From positions 7,750,001-7,814,000 of the forward strand of contig NC_083520.1 of NCBI RefSeq assembly GCF_032362555.1: a DNA stretch of 64,000 nucleotides, read 5' to 3'. This stretch comes from Amyelois transitella (taxonomy: Eukaryota > Arthropoda > Insecta > Lepidoptera > Pyralidae). Position numbers and translations under genes: made by a program. The notes under the pieces were generated by a model. It saw only the letters and a list, made by a program, of their open reading frames with translations, was not told the DNA's origin and ran no database searches. Each line of letters begins with the position of its first letter. Position 1 is the first letter of the stretch. Shown here piece by piece: positions 1-10,400 of this stretch.

Positions 1-17
1 GATAGATAGGAACGCAC

Positions 18-3000
18 CTCAATGCCGGCGATGAGCCTCAACTTGTCGGCCAGGTCCAGCCCGCCCTCGCCCGCCCGCTCGAAGATGTTGACGCAGCCTT
101 CCTCCGCGTTGCACGACCGACATTGACTTTCAACTTCCAGTTTGGGCTTCAATTGCAACCTACAAGGATTATATATACTTCTTTACTTTTATAAAAAGTT
201 TACTTTATATAAAAAGGACACTCAGACTAAATGAATTAACTCAGCTGAAACCGTTGGCTCTACAAATTTGAAATATGGTGTTTAGTTCCCTGAGGGGTGC
301 ATTATGAAAGGATACCTATCTCTTCTTCAAGGAGAGTGTGAAGGGAAAGGTCTGATTGGGAAGGTCTAACGAACGTTTTTTGATCTTGACGTACTGGCAA
401 AGAGTCAGGTCAAGAGTACCCGAATCCGCCGAGCTTGCATGAAGAGAGTTATGAATGTGGTGGATGAAGCGAAAGAAGTATGCACGGATCGTGGCAAGTG
501 GAAAGATGTATTACGTTGATACAGGCAAGTCAATGGCCAAATAAAAAGCTTTGAGATTTTTAACTTAATAATCAAACATCTTAGCGAACCCTATCCCAAA
601 AATAAATATCCTGAAAAAAATTCAGAATATTTTTGTTAGGATAAACGAGGAAAAATATTTTTCGTTATTACTTTCTTGTGACCAATAATTTTATCCACAA
701 GCAACTACTTACCTCTGTTTCAGATCAAACAACTTCATATCGTCCTCCAAGTCATCACCACAGCCGCCATCACCATCATTGAGGTGATCATATTCCCGCG
801 AGCAGCGTTCCCGCTTTTGTCTCTTAACGGGTTTCTCGACATTGGTGAAATATTCGGACATCGCGTCGTAGTAAAGCCAATGTTCGTTCAGTATGCCTTT
901 ATTTGCGAATTTATGCTTCCACTGAAACAAAAGGGATAGGCTTATAAATTGGGATTTTTTTTTAGGCGATGGGCTAGCAACCTGTCACTATTTGAATCTC
1001 AATTCTATCATTAAGCCAAATAGCTGAACGTGGCCATTCAGTCTTTTCAAGACTGTTGGCTCTCTCTACCCCGCAAGGGATATAGACGTGACCATATGTA
1101 TGTATGCTGAGACAGAATGTTTTTTCTTATTTACTTTAGACGCCTATCGCCGTAATTAGATTTTTTTGTCATTACGAGAAGATTGAAGAACATCGTACTG
1201 CGAAAAGCTGTACTGTGTATCAGCTCACCTTGTACGTTTTCAATAAATGTGTCCACATCTCGTCTAGATCCAATAAACTATGGTCTAATGGTAACCCTAA
1301 ACCCCGCAACCGTTTTTCCACTTCCCTGTAATAAAGAATAATAATTTAAGTACGACTTTATATATGTTGTACATTGATTTCTGTCGTGCCGTGTGGTTTC
1401 CGGCATTTTAGAATAGAACATTTCCATATCTTACCCACGGATGTCATAAAAAGCGACTAAGAGAAAGGGTTAGAAACTTGGGTTTTCTCAATTCTATATT
1501 ATCATATATCAATCTCAATTCTATATTCCATAGCTGAACGTGGCCTTTTAGTCTTTTCAAGACTGTCTGCTCGGCAAGGGATATAGACGTGACCATATGT
1601 ATGTACGTTGATTCAAATCTTAATATAAAATAAAGTACTTAAATAGTATTTATTATAACACTTAGGTTATGTGCTTTTTATAATCTGCTTTAAAATTAAA
1701 ATAACGACACTCACCTCCACCCTTCATTTCGGTTAGTAAAAGATAATTTAAATAAATGTTCCGCGTCCGCCCTGGCCCTTATTAAATTAAAAATCCATTC
1801 CTCTTGCCCTGCAAACAAAGCTACATTTACTAAATTTAAACGATACAATTTATAATGGAACTAGTTTTTTCCCCGCAGCCTCGCCCGCACTTTGAGCGCC
1901 ATCTATTTGAAATTAAGCCGGTAGATACACTAAGACCTACACGCGCGATTTTAGCGCCATCTACAAATAATACAGGATTTTCGCAAATGCCACGGGAGCT
2001 TTAGTTTTTAGCGGAATGAATTATATTTATGCAAAATTTCATAGTAGACAAGCCAAGAAAAAGTTAAGTCCTATTATATCTTACACCGCTTGCAAAGCGC
2101 ATTTGTAGAAGAAGCAGCGGAAACTTCACTTCAGCATTTAAACAGTAAACTTATTACTAGAAAATGCTCTGTTTTAAGATGGCCTTTTATAATTTTAAGT
2201 TATGAATTGGAATAAACGTTCCTTTACTCTCGTCCTTTTTTTGTCTGAACAATAGAATAAATTTGAATATACAAGTTCCAAAGTTGTGAATGTTGCGAAA
2301 CGAGCATATAATAGGAACACTTCTTTTGCCCGCGACTTCGAGGTGGCCTATGTTCTTCCTCAGGGTCAACTCTATATGTGTACTAAATTTCATTAAAATC
2401 AGTTTAGTGATTTAGGTATGAAAGTGTAACAGACATACAGACAGTAATTACTTTCGCATTTATTATATTAATAGGGAATTAGGCAATAGTAGTAGTTATA
2501 CTTACATCCGGCCAGCGGATTCAAACTAAGACTAGCTTCACCAAAGTACAACTCGAACAGATTGTAATATATCCATGATTTATTGTTCGTCGCCTTGGAC
2601 TTTTGATACTCCTGTAAACAGCAAATCGATTATAACACGATATAGGATACCGATTACAAAAGAAGTCACACCAGGGTGCAAACAGTACCAAATAAAAAAA
2701 AAACTACTCTTAAATATACAAAAAACAAACAAAGACTGGAGGCGGCGCGAATGTGAGTATCTTGTATCTTAAGATTTTGTATGAAACACTTCACACGCAA
2801 ACCGGAACGACGAAAATGAATAGCACGGCCGCCAACCGCCGATATTCACTTCCAATGTAACAAGTCCTAATGTTAGGTACATTTATATTAATCAATTTAA
2901 CTCTATTTGTAAAGGCCTTATGTGCATTCAATTGCACAGAAACTTGACTCCCAATGGTTTTGATTTGTTCCTCTCCTCCTGGCGTTAGTCCCGGTCACAT

Positions 3001-6000
3001 CCTCACCTCTCTGGGGAGAGCTCAGAAAAAGAGTCATTTGTATACTTACCTGCAAATGTGTATACATAATTGTCAAACGAATATGAACTTAAAGTCAAGA
3101 TAACAAAGATTTTAGGTATGTATGCACTTTTGCAGGTGACTGTACATGACCGAGGTACGATTTGAACAAGAATAACTTGCGCATTTTAGCCGGCCACCTT
3201 AACCGATCGACGGTGTAGCTTTCTTTGAACAAGTAATAAAAACTTACCGCATATGTAGCAGCCCACTTCCTAGATAAATCCCTGCTGGTAAGAGTTTTAG
3301 GGAAGCCGTATTCATTTCGCATAATCGCTGCTAACTCACTGCAAACAATACATATCTATGCACCAGTCTTCACAAAATTCGTTGTAAAATAAGTGCCTAG
3401 TGGTAAGTATGTGAAATTGTTTGCATGCAATTGTAGTTTTATGAAGAAATAAATAAAAATATTATTAAATATACGTGTAATCAAATCAATAGCCCTTGTG
3501 GGGTAGACAGAGCCGGCAGATTTCAAAAGACTAATCGGCCGCTTACTACTATGTATATGGCTTAATGCAAACAATATTTTTCGTTAAACCAACATACTGA
3601 TTATTTATTTTATTGTGTACTCACTTCCAAGCCCATTTTCTTTCCCGAAATAACCAGTCGTTCTGTAATCTAATTTGAATAAATGTTTCTGTAATGTGTT
3701 TGGACCCTGAAAAATAAAGAATATGTTACACTACTTGTACGAAGTTAACTTACCTTGACAAATGGTAACTGTAGAATAGATTAACAGTATTCCCATAAGA
3801 AAAATCCAAATATGAAAAGTTTATATAATTTTACCTTTTACTTTATTTACTATATTTATTAACTTTATTTACAACATTTTGTACGTATCATTTAAAATTA
3901 ATAAAAAAATATGTTACATGAATACTACAGCGTTATAGTATAGGGTTACCAGTAGTGTTGCTATAATAAAATGTTAAACTAACTCACATTGAAACTCATC
4001 ACCCTCCATATCTGTGTCATCATCATTGACCACGCCTTTTCGTTTGGTGTATTTGCTTTTGACTACGAGGTGGACCAATAAATTTTCGTTTGCCATGTTC
4101 AGCAAATTCTCAGGTTCATGTTTCTGGAAGTACCTCAACATGGCGTCGTAGAGGGGCCATTCGGTGTTCCCTTTCTTCACTTTAATTCTGTGTTTTCTCT
4201 GTAAAAGACTTTTTCTTTAGTGATATATTTACAACGTTATCCTAAGTGTTTTTAAATATTAGAACTTATTACTTTCAAAATAAATATTTTCTTAATTTTT
4301 TTCGTTTTCATTTGGCTTCCATGCTGTGGGTTGTGAGATGCTTTTTGTCCTGCTTAAATTGTAAAAGTCAGTCAACGGAAGAGATTATAAACTTTAAGGT
4401 TTTTCTTAGAGCCTAACAACTATGTACTCTGTAAATTACAATTTCATATACTTCTTGCCTGGATGATTGATCCATTCAGCTGAAAGTGGACTTTGAGTCT
4501 TTTTGAGACTACTTTATATTTTATTAATACCATAAAGCAAGAAATCTTACAAGATAATTTAAAGAAAACATTTTCTGTCTATGATAATGTCAGTTATAAG
4601 GAAACTGTAAGTAACTAAACAGTATTCACGGACAAATAACTTACATTAAAAGTAGTCTTGAGATGCTGCCATAGACCTTTCATGTCTTGCACACAACAGT
4701 CGCTCGGCAGTTCCTGGGTTCTCATTGATGTCTCAATTGTTCTGAAATTAACAACAGCCAGGAAATAAAAATAGTTAGCATTCAAGGAATGAACTTTAAG
4801 TGAGATAACATAAGATTTAAAATAAGTGGAAAGAGGTAGTCTCTGCCTACCCCTCCGGGAAAGAGGCGTGATTTTATGTATGTATGTATGTATGTAACAT
4901 AAGATTTAAGGCACTGCAGAACTTTTGAAGGTTCCTAGGTATTTAGTTTATTCTCTACTAGCTTTTGTCTGCGAATTCGTCCGTATGGTTTCTTTTTTCA
5001 CAATAAAAAAAGTTCTTCCTCTGGGTCATCTCTATCTCTGTAGGTACCAAATGTAAATAAAATTGGTTTTGTGGTTTAAACGTGAAAATGTAATAGACAG
5101 ACAGGTATTTTCCAAAAACAATACAAATGTTGGCCATATCCCTTTGCTGTCTTTCAGTTTAGGTAAGACAATGAAACATGAAAAAAAGTATAAAGAAATA
5201 CATTTTTGTGTTACCTCCACATTGTTTGAAAATCGAGTTTATGCTCTTTAGTCTCTGTTACACATGTGATCAACTTTAATCGCCATTCATCATCCCCTAC
5301 AACATAAAGTATTAAATAAAATTAATATTATTCTAACAGGTAGTTACTTCTAATAAATACATCAGATGTTTATTACAAAGTATACAGTCAAACTGAAAAA
5401 ATAAATCAGCAGCAGCAACATCGACACATAATTTGTGAAAAATTCAGCTTTCTAACTATCAAGTTTATGAGATACAACCTGATGACAAACAATGGAGACT
5501 TAGTCTCTTAGCATTTAGGTATGGAGCTAAAAACAACACAATTCTATCATTTATCTTTTGCATCAGTTATAATAAAAAGTGCTTTTTTTTTTACACTAGC
5601 TCTTTTATATTAAAACTTAATAGATACATCTCTTTTTTGTTTTCCTTTATTGAGCACACCCCATTAAAATAAAGATGTTGATCAACTACTCACATGATGC
5701 ATATTTGTCATATATTGATTTTGATTTGCTATAGTGTTTATCAAACATTTTATAGTATTTCCATCTTTTATTTCTGCTTCTTTTTGCAATTATATAACTC
5801 TGAAAAACAAACTCAAAAATTTAGATAATTCTATCTCTCTGAATAAAGTGAAATAATAAATAAAATTTGGCTCCTTTAGTGAAAAAAGCGACTAAGGGAT
5901 AGGCTTACAAACTTAGTATTATTTTTTAGGCGATGGGCTAGCAACCTGTCACTATTTGAATCTCAATTCTATCATTAAGCCAAGCTAAACATGGCCATTC

Positions 6001-6707
6001 AGTCTTTTCAAGACTATTGGCTCTGTCTACCCCGCAAGGGATATAGACGTGACCATATGTATGTAATGGAAAAGTGTTATCATGATAAATTATCACTTGT
6101 TGACATGAATTATTTATTAATGGATATTTAAGTTTAACATAATCGAGAGAGCTGTTGAAGTTGGCCCAATTTTTCATCCAATTAGAATAGGCTTTATTAT
6201 GACAAGTTATAGTTAGTATATTTGTTTAGTGTTCAAGCTAATAAGTCAGTGTTTTAAAGGCAAAGGCAAAAACAACCAAATGTAAGTTGTAATTTATTTT
6301 GCGGGTGTCAGACTCTGGCCCATACATTTTACTTACATCATATGTGTAGGACCACTTCTTTCTAACGTGATTCACAGTCATTTCACTCGGAAATCCATTC
6401 TCCAAAAGAATTTTGTAAAATTCACTGTAAAATGAATTGATGATAAATAATAAAACAGTTATAATTTAGATTGATTTACCTCAGAAATAGTATTTACATG
6501 CTCACCTCCAGGGTTGTTTTTTCCTTTTAAACAAGCAGTCATGTTCGAAGCGTAATTTGAATAACCTCCTACTAAGTTCTTCAGTCCCTAAAATAATAAA
6601 TGGGTTTGATATGGATGGGTTGTAGGCACGTAACTAATATTTTGTTTGTATTAAGTACGGCAGTAGTAAAATTACTCACATATAAATGCTTTATCCTCCA
6701 CCTCCAT
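18..6707 (-). CDS. Four-module Myb/SANT-like plus ZAD DNA-binding protein (5' part, runs off left edge)
   Basis: Probable nuclear DNA-binding protein. Coding exons in transcription order: 6680-6707, 6506-6587, 6337-6424, 5694-5799, 5215-5296, 4645-4741, 3988-4198, 3625-3706, 3248-3338, 2506-2611, 1715-1808, 1229-1325, 713-921, 18-159. They join in frame to 505 codons. The start is the ATG at 6705-6707 (MEVEDKAFIW). Residues 10-101, 102-184, 232-324 and 325-430 are four divergent trihelix/MADF-type modules: a start Trp, a middle 'W..' helix, a KKW.YTYD-like helix, and an ending such as RWKYYKMF, EWPLYDAMLRYF, SWIYYNLFELYF or HWLYYDAMSEYF. Acidic linkers follow modules 2 and 4. The last exon has CRSC (C471, C474) and DLADKLRLIAGIE, the start of a zinc-finger-associated domain. 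The ZAD second half, and probably C2H2 fingers, would lie left of the window. It diverges from POLRMT. Family assignment is from pattern; the specific gene is not recognised. Confidence 0.78.
300..520 (+). mobile_element. LineT: non-LTR retrotransposon 3' coding remnant
   Basis: Degenerate copy of the C-terminal end of a LINE polymerase ORF. Recognisable pieces correspond to [27 protein letters not shown] and RDRGKWK in better copies elsewhere in the window. Frameshifts and stops make it non-functional. It lies in the intron between the ZAD exon and the last Myb/SANT module exon. Confidence 0.7.
930..1109 (+). repeat. RepA short interspersed repeat, 5'-truncated
   Basis: RepA copy with the diagnostic blocks GGCGATGGGCTAGCAACC, CTGAACGTGGCC, TCTTTTCAAGACTGTTGGCT and GCAAGGGATATAGACGTG, ending in ATGTATGTATG. 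It lies in an intron of the ZAD/Myb-SANT gene, directly beside the acceptor of exon 713-921. Confidence 0.8.
1385..1607 (+). repeat. RepA copy with 5' end and internal rearrangement
   Basis: Begins with the GTGCCGTGTGG...CCGGC 5' block of the family, continues through GGATGTCATAAAAAGCGACTAAG and ends at GACCATATGTATGTA. The central part is replaced by a repeated CTCAATTCTATATT segment. Intronic. Confidence 0.75.
2330..2475 (+). repeat. Non-LTR retrotransposon 3' tail remnant
   Basis: Contains GCCCGCGACTTCG, CTAAATTTCATTAAAATCAG, GTAACAGACATACAGACAG and TTTCGCATTTATTATATTAA in order. This is a common lepidopteran non-LTR (RTE-like) 3' tail. Intronic. Confidence 0.55.
2975..3210 (-). repeat. 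Degenerate tRNA-derived SINE fragments
   Basis: Blocks around 2985-3030 (TCCTCACCTCTCTGG) and 3130-3210 (GTACATGACCGAGGTACGATTTGAAC, then GCGCATTTTAGCCGG when read piecewise) match the better copy at 14235-14525. The B-box-like stretch lies on the minus strand. Intronic and strongly decayed. Confidence 0.45.
4825..4897 (+). mobile_element. LineT 3' terminus with TATG tail
   Basis: Carries AAGTGGAAAGAGGTAGTCTC, TGCCTACCCCTCCGGGAAAG and AGGCGTGATTTTATG followed by (TATG)n. It is the extreme 3' end of the LineT family and is heavily 5'-truncated. Intronic. Confidence 0.75.
4965..5105 (+). repeat. Non-LTR retrotransposon 3' tail remnant
   Basis: Similar to the 2330-2475 copy: GTTCTTCCTCTGGGTCATCT, then ACGTGAAAATGTAATAGACAG. 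It sits in an intron of the Myb/SANT gene and its end abuts the 5215 exon region. Confidence 0.45.
5878..6066 (+). repeat. RepA copy, 5'-truncated
   Basis: Starts at AAAAAGCGACTAAGGGATAG and runs through GGCGATGGGCTAGCAACC, GGCCATTCAGTCTTTTCAAG and GATATAGACGTGACC to TATGTATG. Intronic, between module-1 exons. Confidence 0.8.
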
Positions 6708-7477
6708 GGCTAAAATGATATTTCAATGAAGTCCGTCCGGTTGACCTCTTTACTTTTACAAAACTATAAATTAAGAGATACTTGAATTTCATGTAAATTA
6801 TTATCATTCAAGTACAACTGTACAACACACACAGAACAACACAAAACAACTCACATCTGCCTGTTGTCAGTTGTCTTGCAGTTGTCTGACAATTGACACT
6901 GATATAAAAACTAATGTTTTTTTATCAACGCGTTCCAGGCAATGAAGTAGTTATTTTTTTTATGCAAGCAAAGCATAATGTGTCATGTAAAACGCCATTC
7001 AGCCTTTTGTTAATTGCCACTTAAATTGATAATAGAAAACCGGCCAAGTGCGAGTCGGACACCCGCACTAAGATTTCCGTACCATCTTTAAAAATGCGCT
7101 TGTTGTATGGGAGCAATTTAAAGCGTCTACCTATTACGTCTACATACATACCGACAAAAACTTTAAGCAAAATAAATAAATAATTTGTGAAAATTTCAGC
7201 TTTCTAGCTATCACGGACGGACAAACAGACAACTGAGGCTTAGAAATAAAATTCCGTTCTTATCTTTTATGAACGGAACCCTGAAAAACAATATTACCCA
7301 CTGTCCATGTCAAATGGATCAACTATCAAAATCAACAGCTGTCGAAAGTGTCAAATGCTCATATATTTTGGTTTTGTTCGGTTTGGAGAACGATTTTCTC
7401 ACGTGGTTTTCGGGTTTTCAGTTTCATTTTCAACATATTTTGTGTTAAATATATGTTTAAGTGTCTATTAATTTATC
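6708..7477. promoter_or_regulatory. Head-to-head promoter region, ZAD/Myb-SANT gene and POLRMT
   Basis: The 770-bp gap separates the start codons of two divergently transcribed genes, so both promoters and 5' UTRs must lie here unless there are unseen upstream exons. I see no convincing TATA box with correct spacing. About 240 bp in the middle is an interspersed repeat, leaving short unique flanks next to each gene. Confidence 0.5.
7030..7275. repeat. Interspersed repeat with CCGGCCAAGTGCGAGTCGG head
   Basis: Starts AAACCGGCCAAGTGCGAGTC and ends CGGAACCCTG. Internally it has AATTTGTGAAAATTTCAGCT and GGACGGACAAACAGACAAC. I recognise this as a repeat type widespread in Lepidoptera but cannot assign its class. 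A fragment with the same internal block lies at about 5420-5510. Confidence 0.65.
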
Positions 7478-10400
7478 ATGCATCGACTTATATCTGCCAA
7501 GAACATATACCGTAACACCTTTCACGGCCTTTCTTTACCAGGGAGCAATTCCCTCAATAATACTCCGATTTCGGAAATACAATGTGCAGGTTGTCGAAAA
7601 ATTCTCCTCACAGGTAAATCATCAGGTAGGTGATATGACAAAATATAAACAATATAAGAAACTGTTTCATGTCATAGAGCTCTTCAACATGCTTCCCTTA
7701 ATATAGCCTAAAAAAGATAACCTAAAAGCTAATTGCGTAACTTTTCTGTTTTCAAGAAAATCTTGTGAGGCATCAATCTACGAGAACGGTTAGTGTGTTG
7801 AGATCATCTAGAAAAAAGACTAAACACAAAAATTATAAAAAGTATGGTGAACTCTTAGAGGGTATGTGTTTGTTTACGTTTTTTTATCAGCTTCTCTAAA
7901 ATGTGAATTATGAATTGTTTAATCAAAAATGATATTCTTTCAGTTGGTAATTCAATGACTGAAACTAAGGTTTCAATAAGCAAGTTACATGCTTCACACC
8001 TTTCTAAACTGGCCTCTAGCCCTGTGTCTTTAGGTCAGCTTCATCAACTTACAAATAAACCTCTTAAAAAATTTTCACATCTTAAAGAAGTGGATCCGGA
8101 ATTGCTGCAGAGTGTCAGGGATAAGATCTTGAAAAAGCCTGTTTCAACTGTTTCTAAGGAAGTAGTATTAGAAGATGACAAATGTGCCCTTGTTTATACA
8201 ACTCATCAATTGAGTAGCGTAGAAAGGTTTAAAACCAAGCAATATATAGGCATGGTGAAGGATAGTTATTATAATTTTAGAAAAGCTACACTGTATGACC
8301 AGAGATTACAAGATTTAAGATATGCAATAAATGAAGGCTTGAACCAGGAGTTTGATCTTCACGAGACTAAGAATGAAGATGTCAAACCAAATAGTACTAT
8401 GGGGTCCCATGAGTTGCCAAAGAGCCCACATGCAGTGTTTAGAGAACTGTTTGTAGACAACCAATTGGATAGCTATGATCAAGAGCTGTTGACACATATA
8501 ACCAATATGCAGTGAGTTATTTGTATACAAATATTAAATTTACCTAACATTCAATATTTAATTTTTAATTGAGAATAACACATATTAAGGTTTCATTTTC
8601 AAGAAAAAAATATTTAATGCTATCACTATGAAATCTCAAAACTTTTCTGTACAATTGAAATTTAAGAGGTACATATTTAATAATACGTTTTTTAAATTAT
8701 TTTTTTTATGTATATCTTCTAGACGACAAGGTATAGCCCATCCAGCTTTAGAAGATCTATGTGAAGATTCAATTATAAATGAAGGGGAAGCTCATGAAGA
8801 CTTTGATCATGTGAATCCTGTTCCTGCAAAAACCCTTAAAATTAAGGCAGCGTAAGTTGTTTTCGTCTAAAACATAAATAACTCTTTTATTTTACAATAA
8901 ATTTTATACTAAAAAAAATCCTAAAATTACTTACATAAATAATACATATGATCCATCTGGAAATTTTGATTTAGAACAAAGTCCTCATTGCTTGAGTAAA
9001 GACTTTTCAGGTTGGCAAGAGATCCCACTTAGGGATAAGCCCGCTTTTGTACTGTACTACTGTCTTATATTTGTAATGTACTTTTTTAGTGAAAAATAAA
9101 GCATTATATTACTTACTTTCTTTATCAACTTTGTTACTTAGTACTACTTGAAAAGAAAAGTCCCACATATTGTCAGTGTCTGAGGCTTAGTGTAATAATT
9201 TTTAGAAGCAAGAAACTTCTTGGTTATGCAAGTGCTAGTCACTTAAATTTAAAATGGATTACTTCTCATTTTAGAAGAGCAGCACTTAGAAAGAAAAAGA
9301 AAGCGAAACGTGACAAACGCAGAGCACTGCAGGAATTAAATATGAAGGAAGACATGAAGGATCTCGTGCGCCGCGGGAAACAGGACGCCCTTCACCAACT
9401 TCTCACTGCTCACTTGAACCTCTTATGTTCACTCAATATGGTTCATGAGGTAATTTTAATTTTTAGTTCTTATTCATTAATCACAAACCAGACAGGAATA
9501 GTTTCTTTTCTTAAAATTTCTCTTCTCCAAAATAAAAGAATCTCAAGTTTATAAGCTTATCCCTTAGTCGCCTTTAACGACAATCTAGGATTAGTTGATT
9601 ACTCATTACGATCATATAATCTATACGAACAAAGGCCTGGAGAATGATGATAATACTAATAATATATATGAAACAAATAGCAATTTCAATAGGTTTAGAC
9701 AAAGATTAATTTTTAACAATGAGGTCAATTTCTATCAAAACTGTACTGAAAATATTCCTAAATCAAAAGCAATAAACAAATGTTTTGTTTACAGCACAAT
9801 TTATTAAAGATCTCGAAAACGTCACTTCCTAAAAATAAAAAATCTCGACCCGTAAGATAAGTGACCCACATAAACTTATTTATCAGTAACTAATACTTTT
9901 TATTTAGGTTCTGATTATGATAAAAGAGGTGAATGACTATAAATTTTGGGCGGATTTCTTGATGACACATTGATTTCATTTATTGTTTTTTGTTTTAACG
10001 AATTTCTAACTATATATCAAAGTGCCCTATCTTTTTCTCTTCTTGGCGTGTTCCAAGTTGCAATATCCCCTTTGCTTTGGGAGCCTGGGGTCCACTTATT
10101 ATCCTATGTACTCCTGAATAGATCATTCTATCTCTGTGTCAAAAGACTGACTCTGTGGCGGTATTTCACTTTCTTGTAGATGATATGAATCTCTAGATAA
10201 TCTAGAGAAGGAGATGCGGATATATGAACTATTAAGAATAAAATTCGTCATCTTCATCTGAAGACTTCTTCACAATTAAGCTGCCCTTACGCTGACATTT
10301 TTTACGAGGAGCCTTATGCTAGTAACATTACAACAACTTCACACATATACATATACAATTTAATAAAAGATTCCTTATTACGCTATGTGCAATTCCAGGG

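Noticed and set aside
9908-10019. Possible POLRMT exon starting after TTTATTTAG
   Set aside because: It reads into a stop after about 20 codons with no suitable donor, and the flanking exons 9275-9449 and 10399-10509 already join at phase 0.
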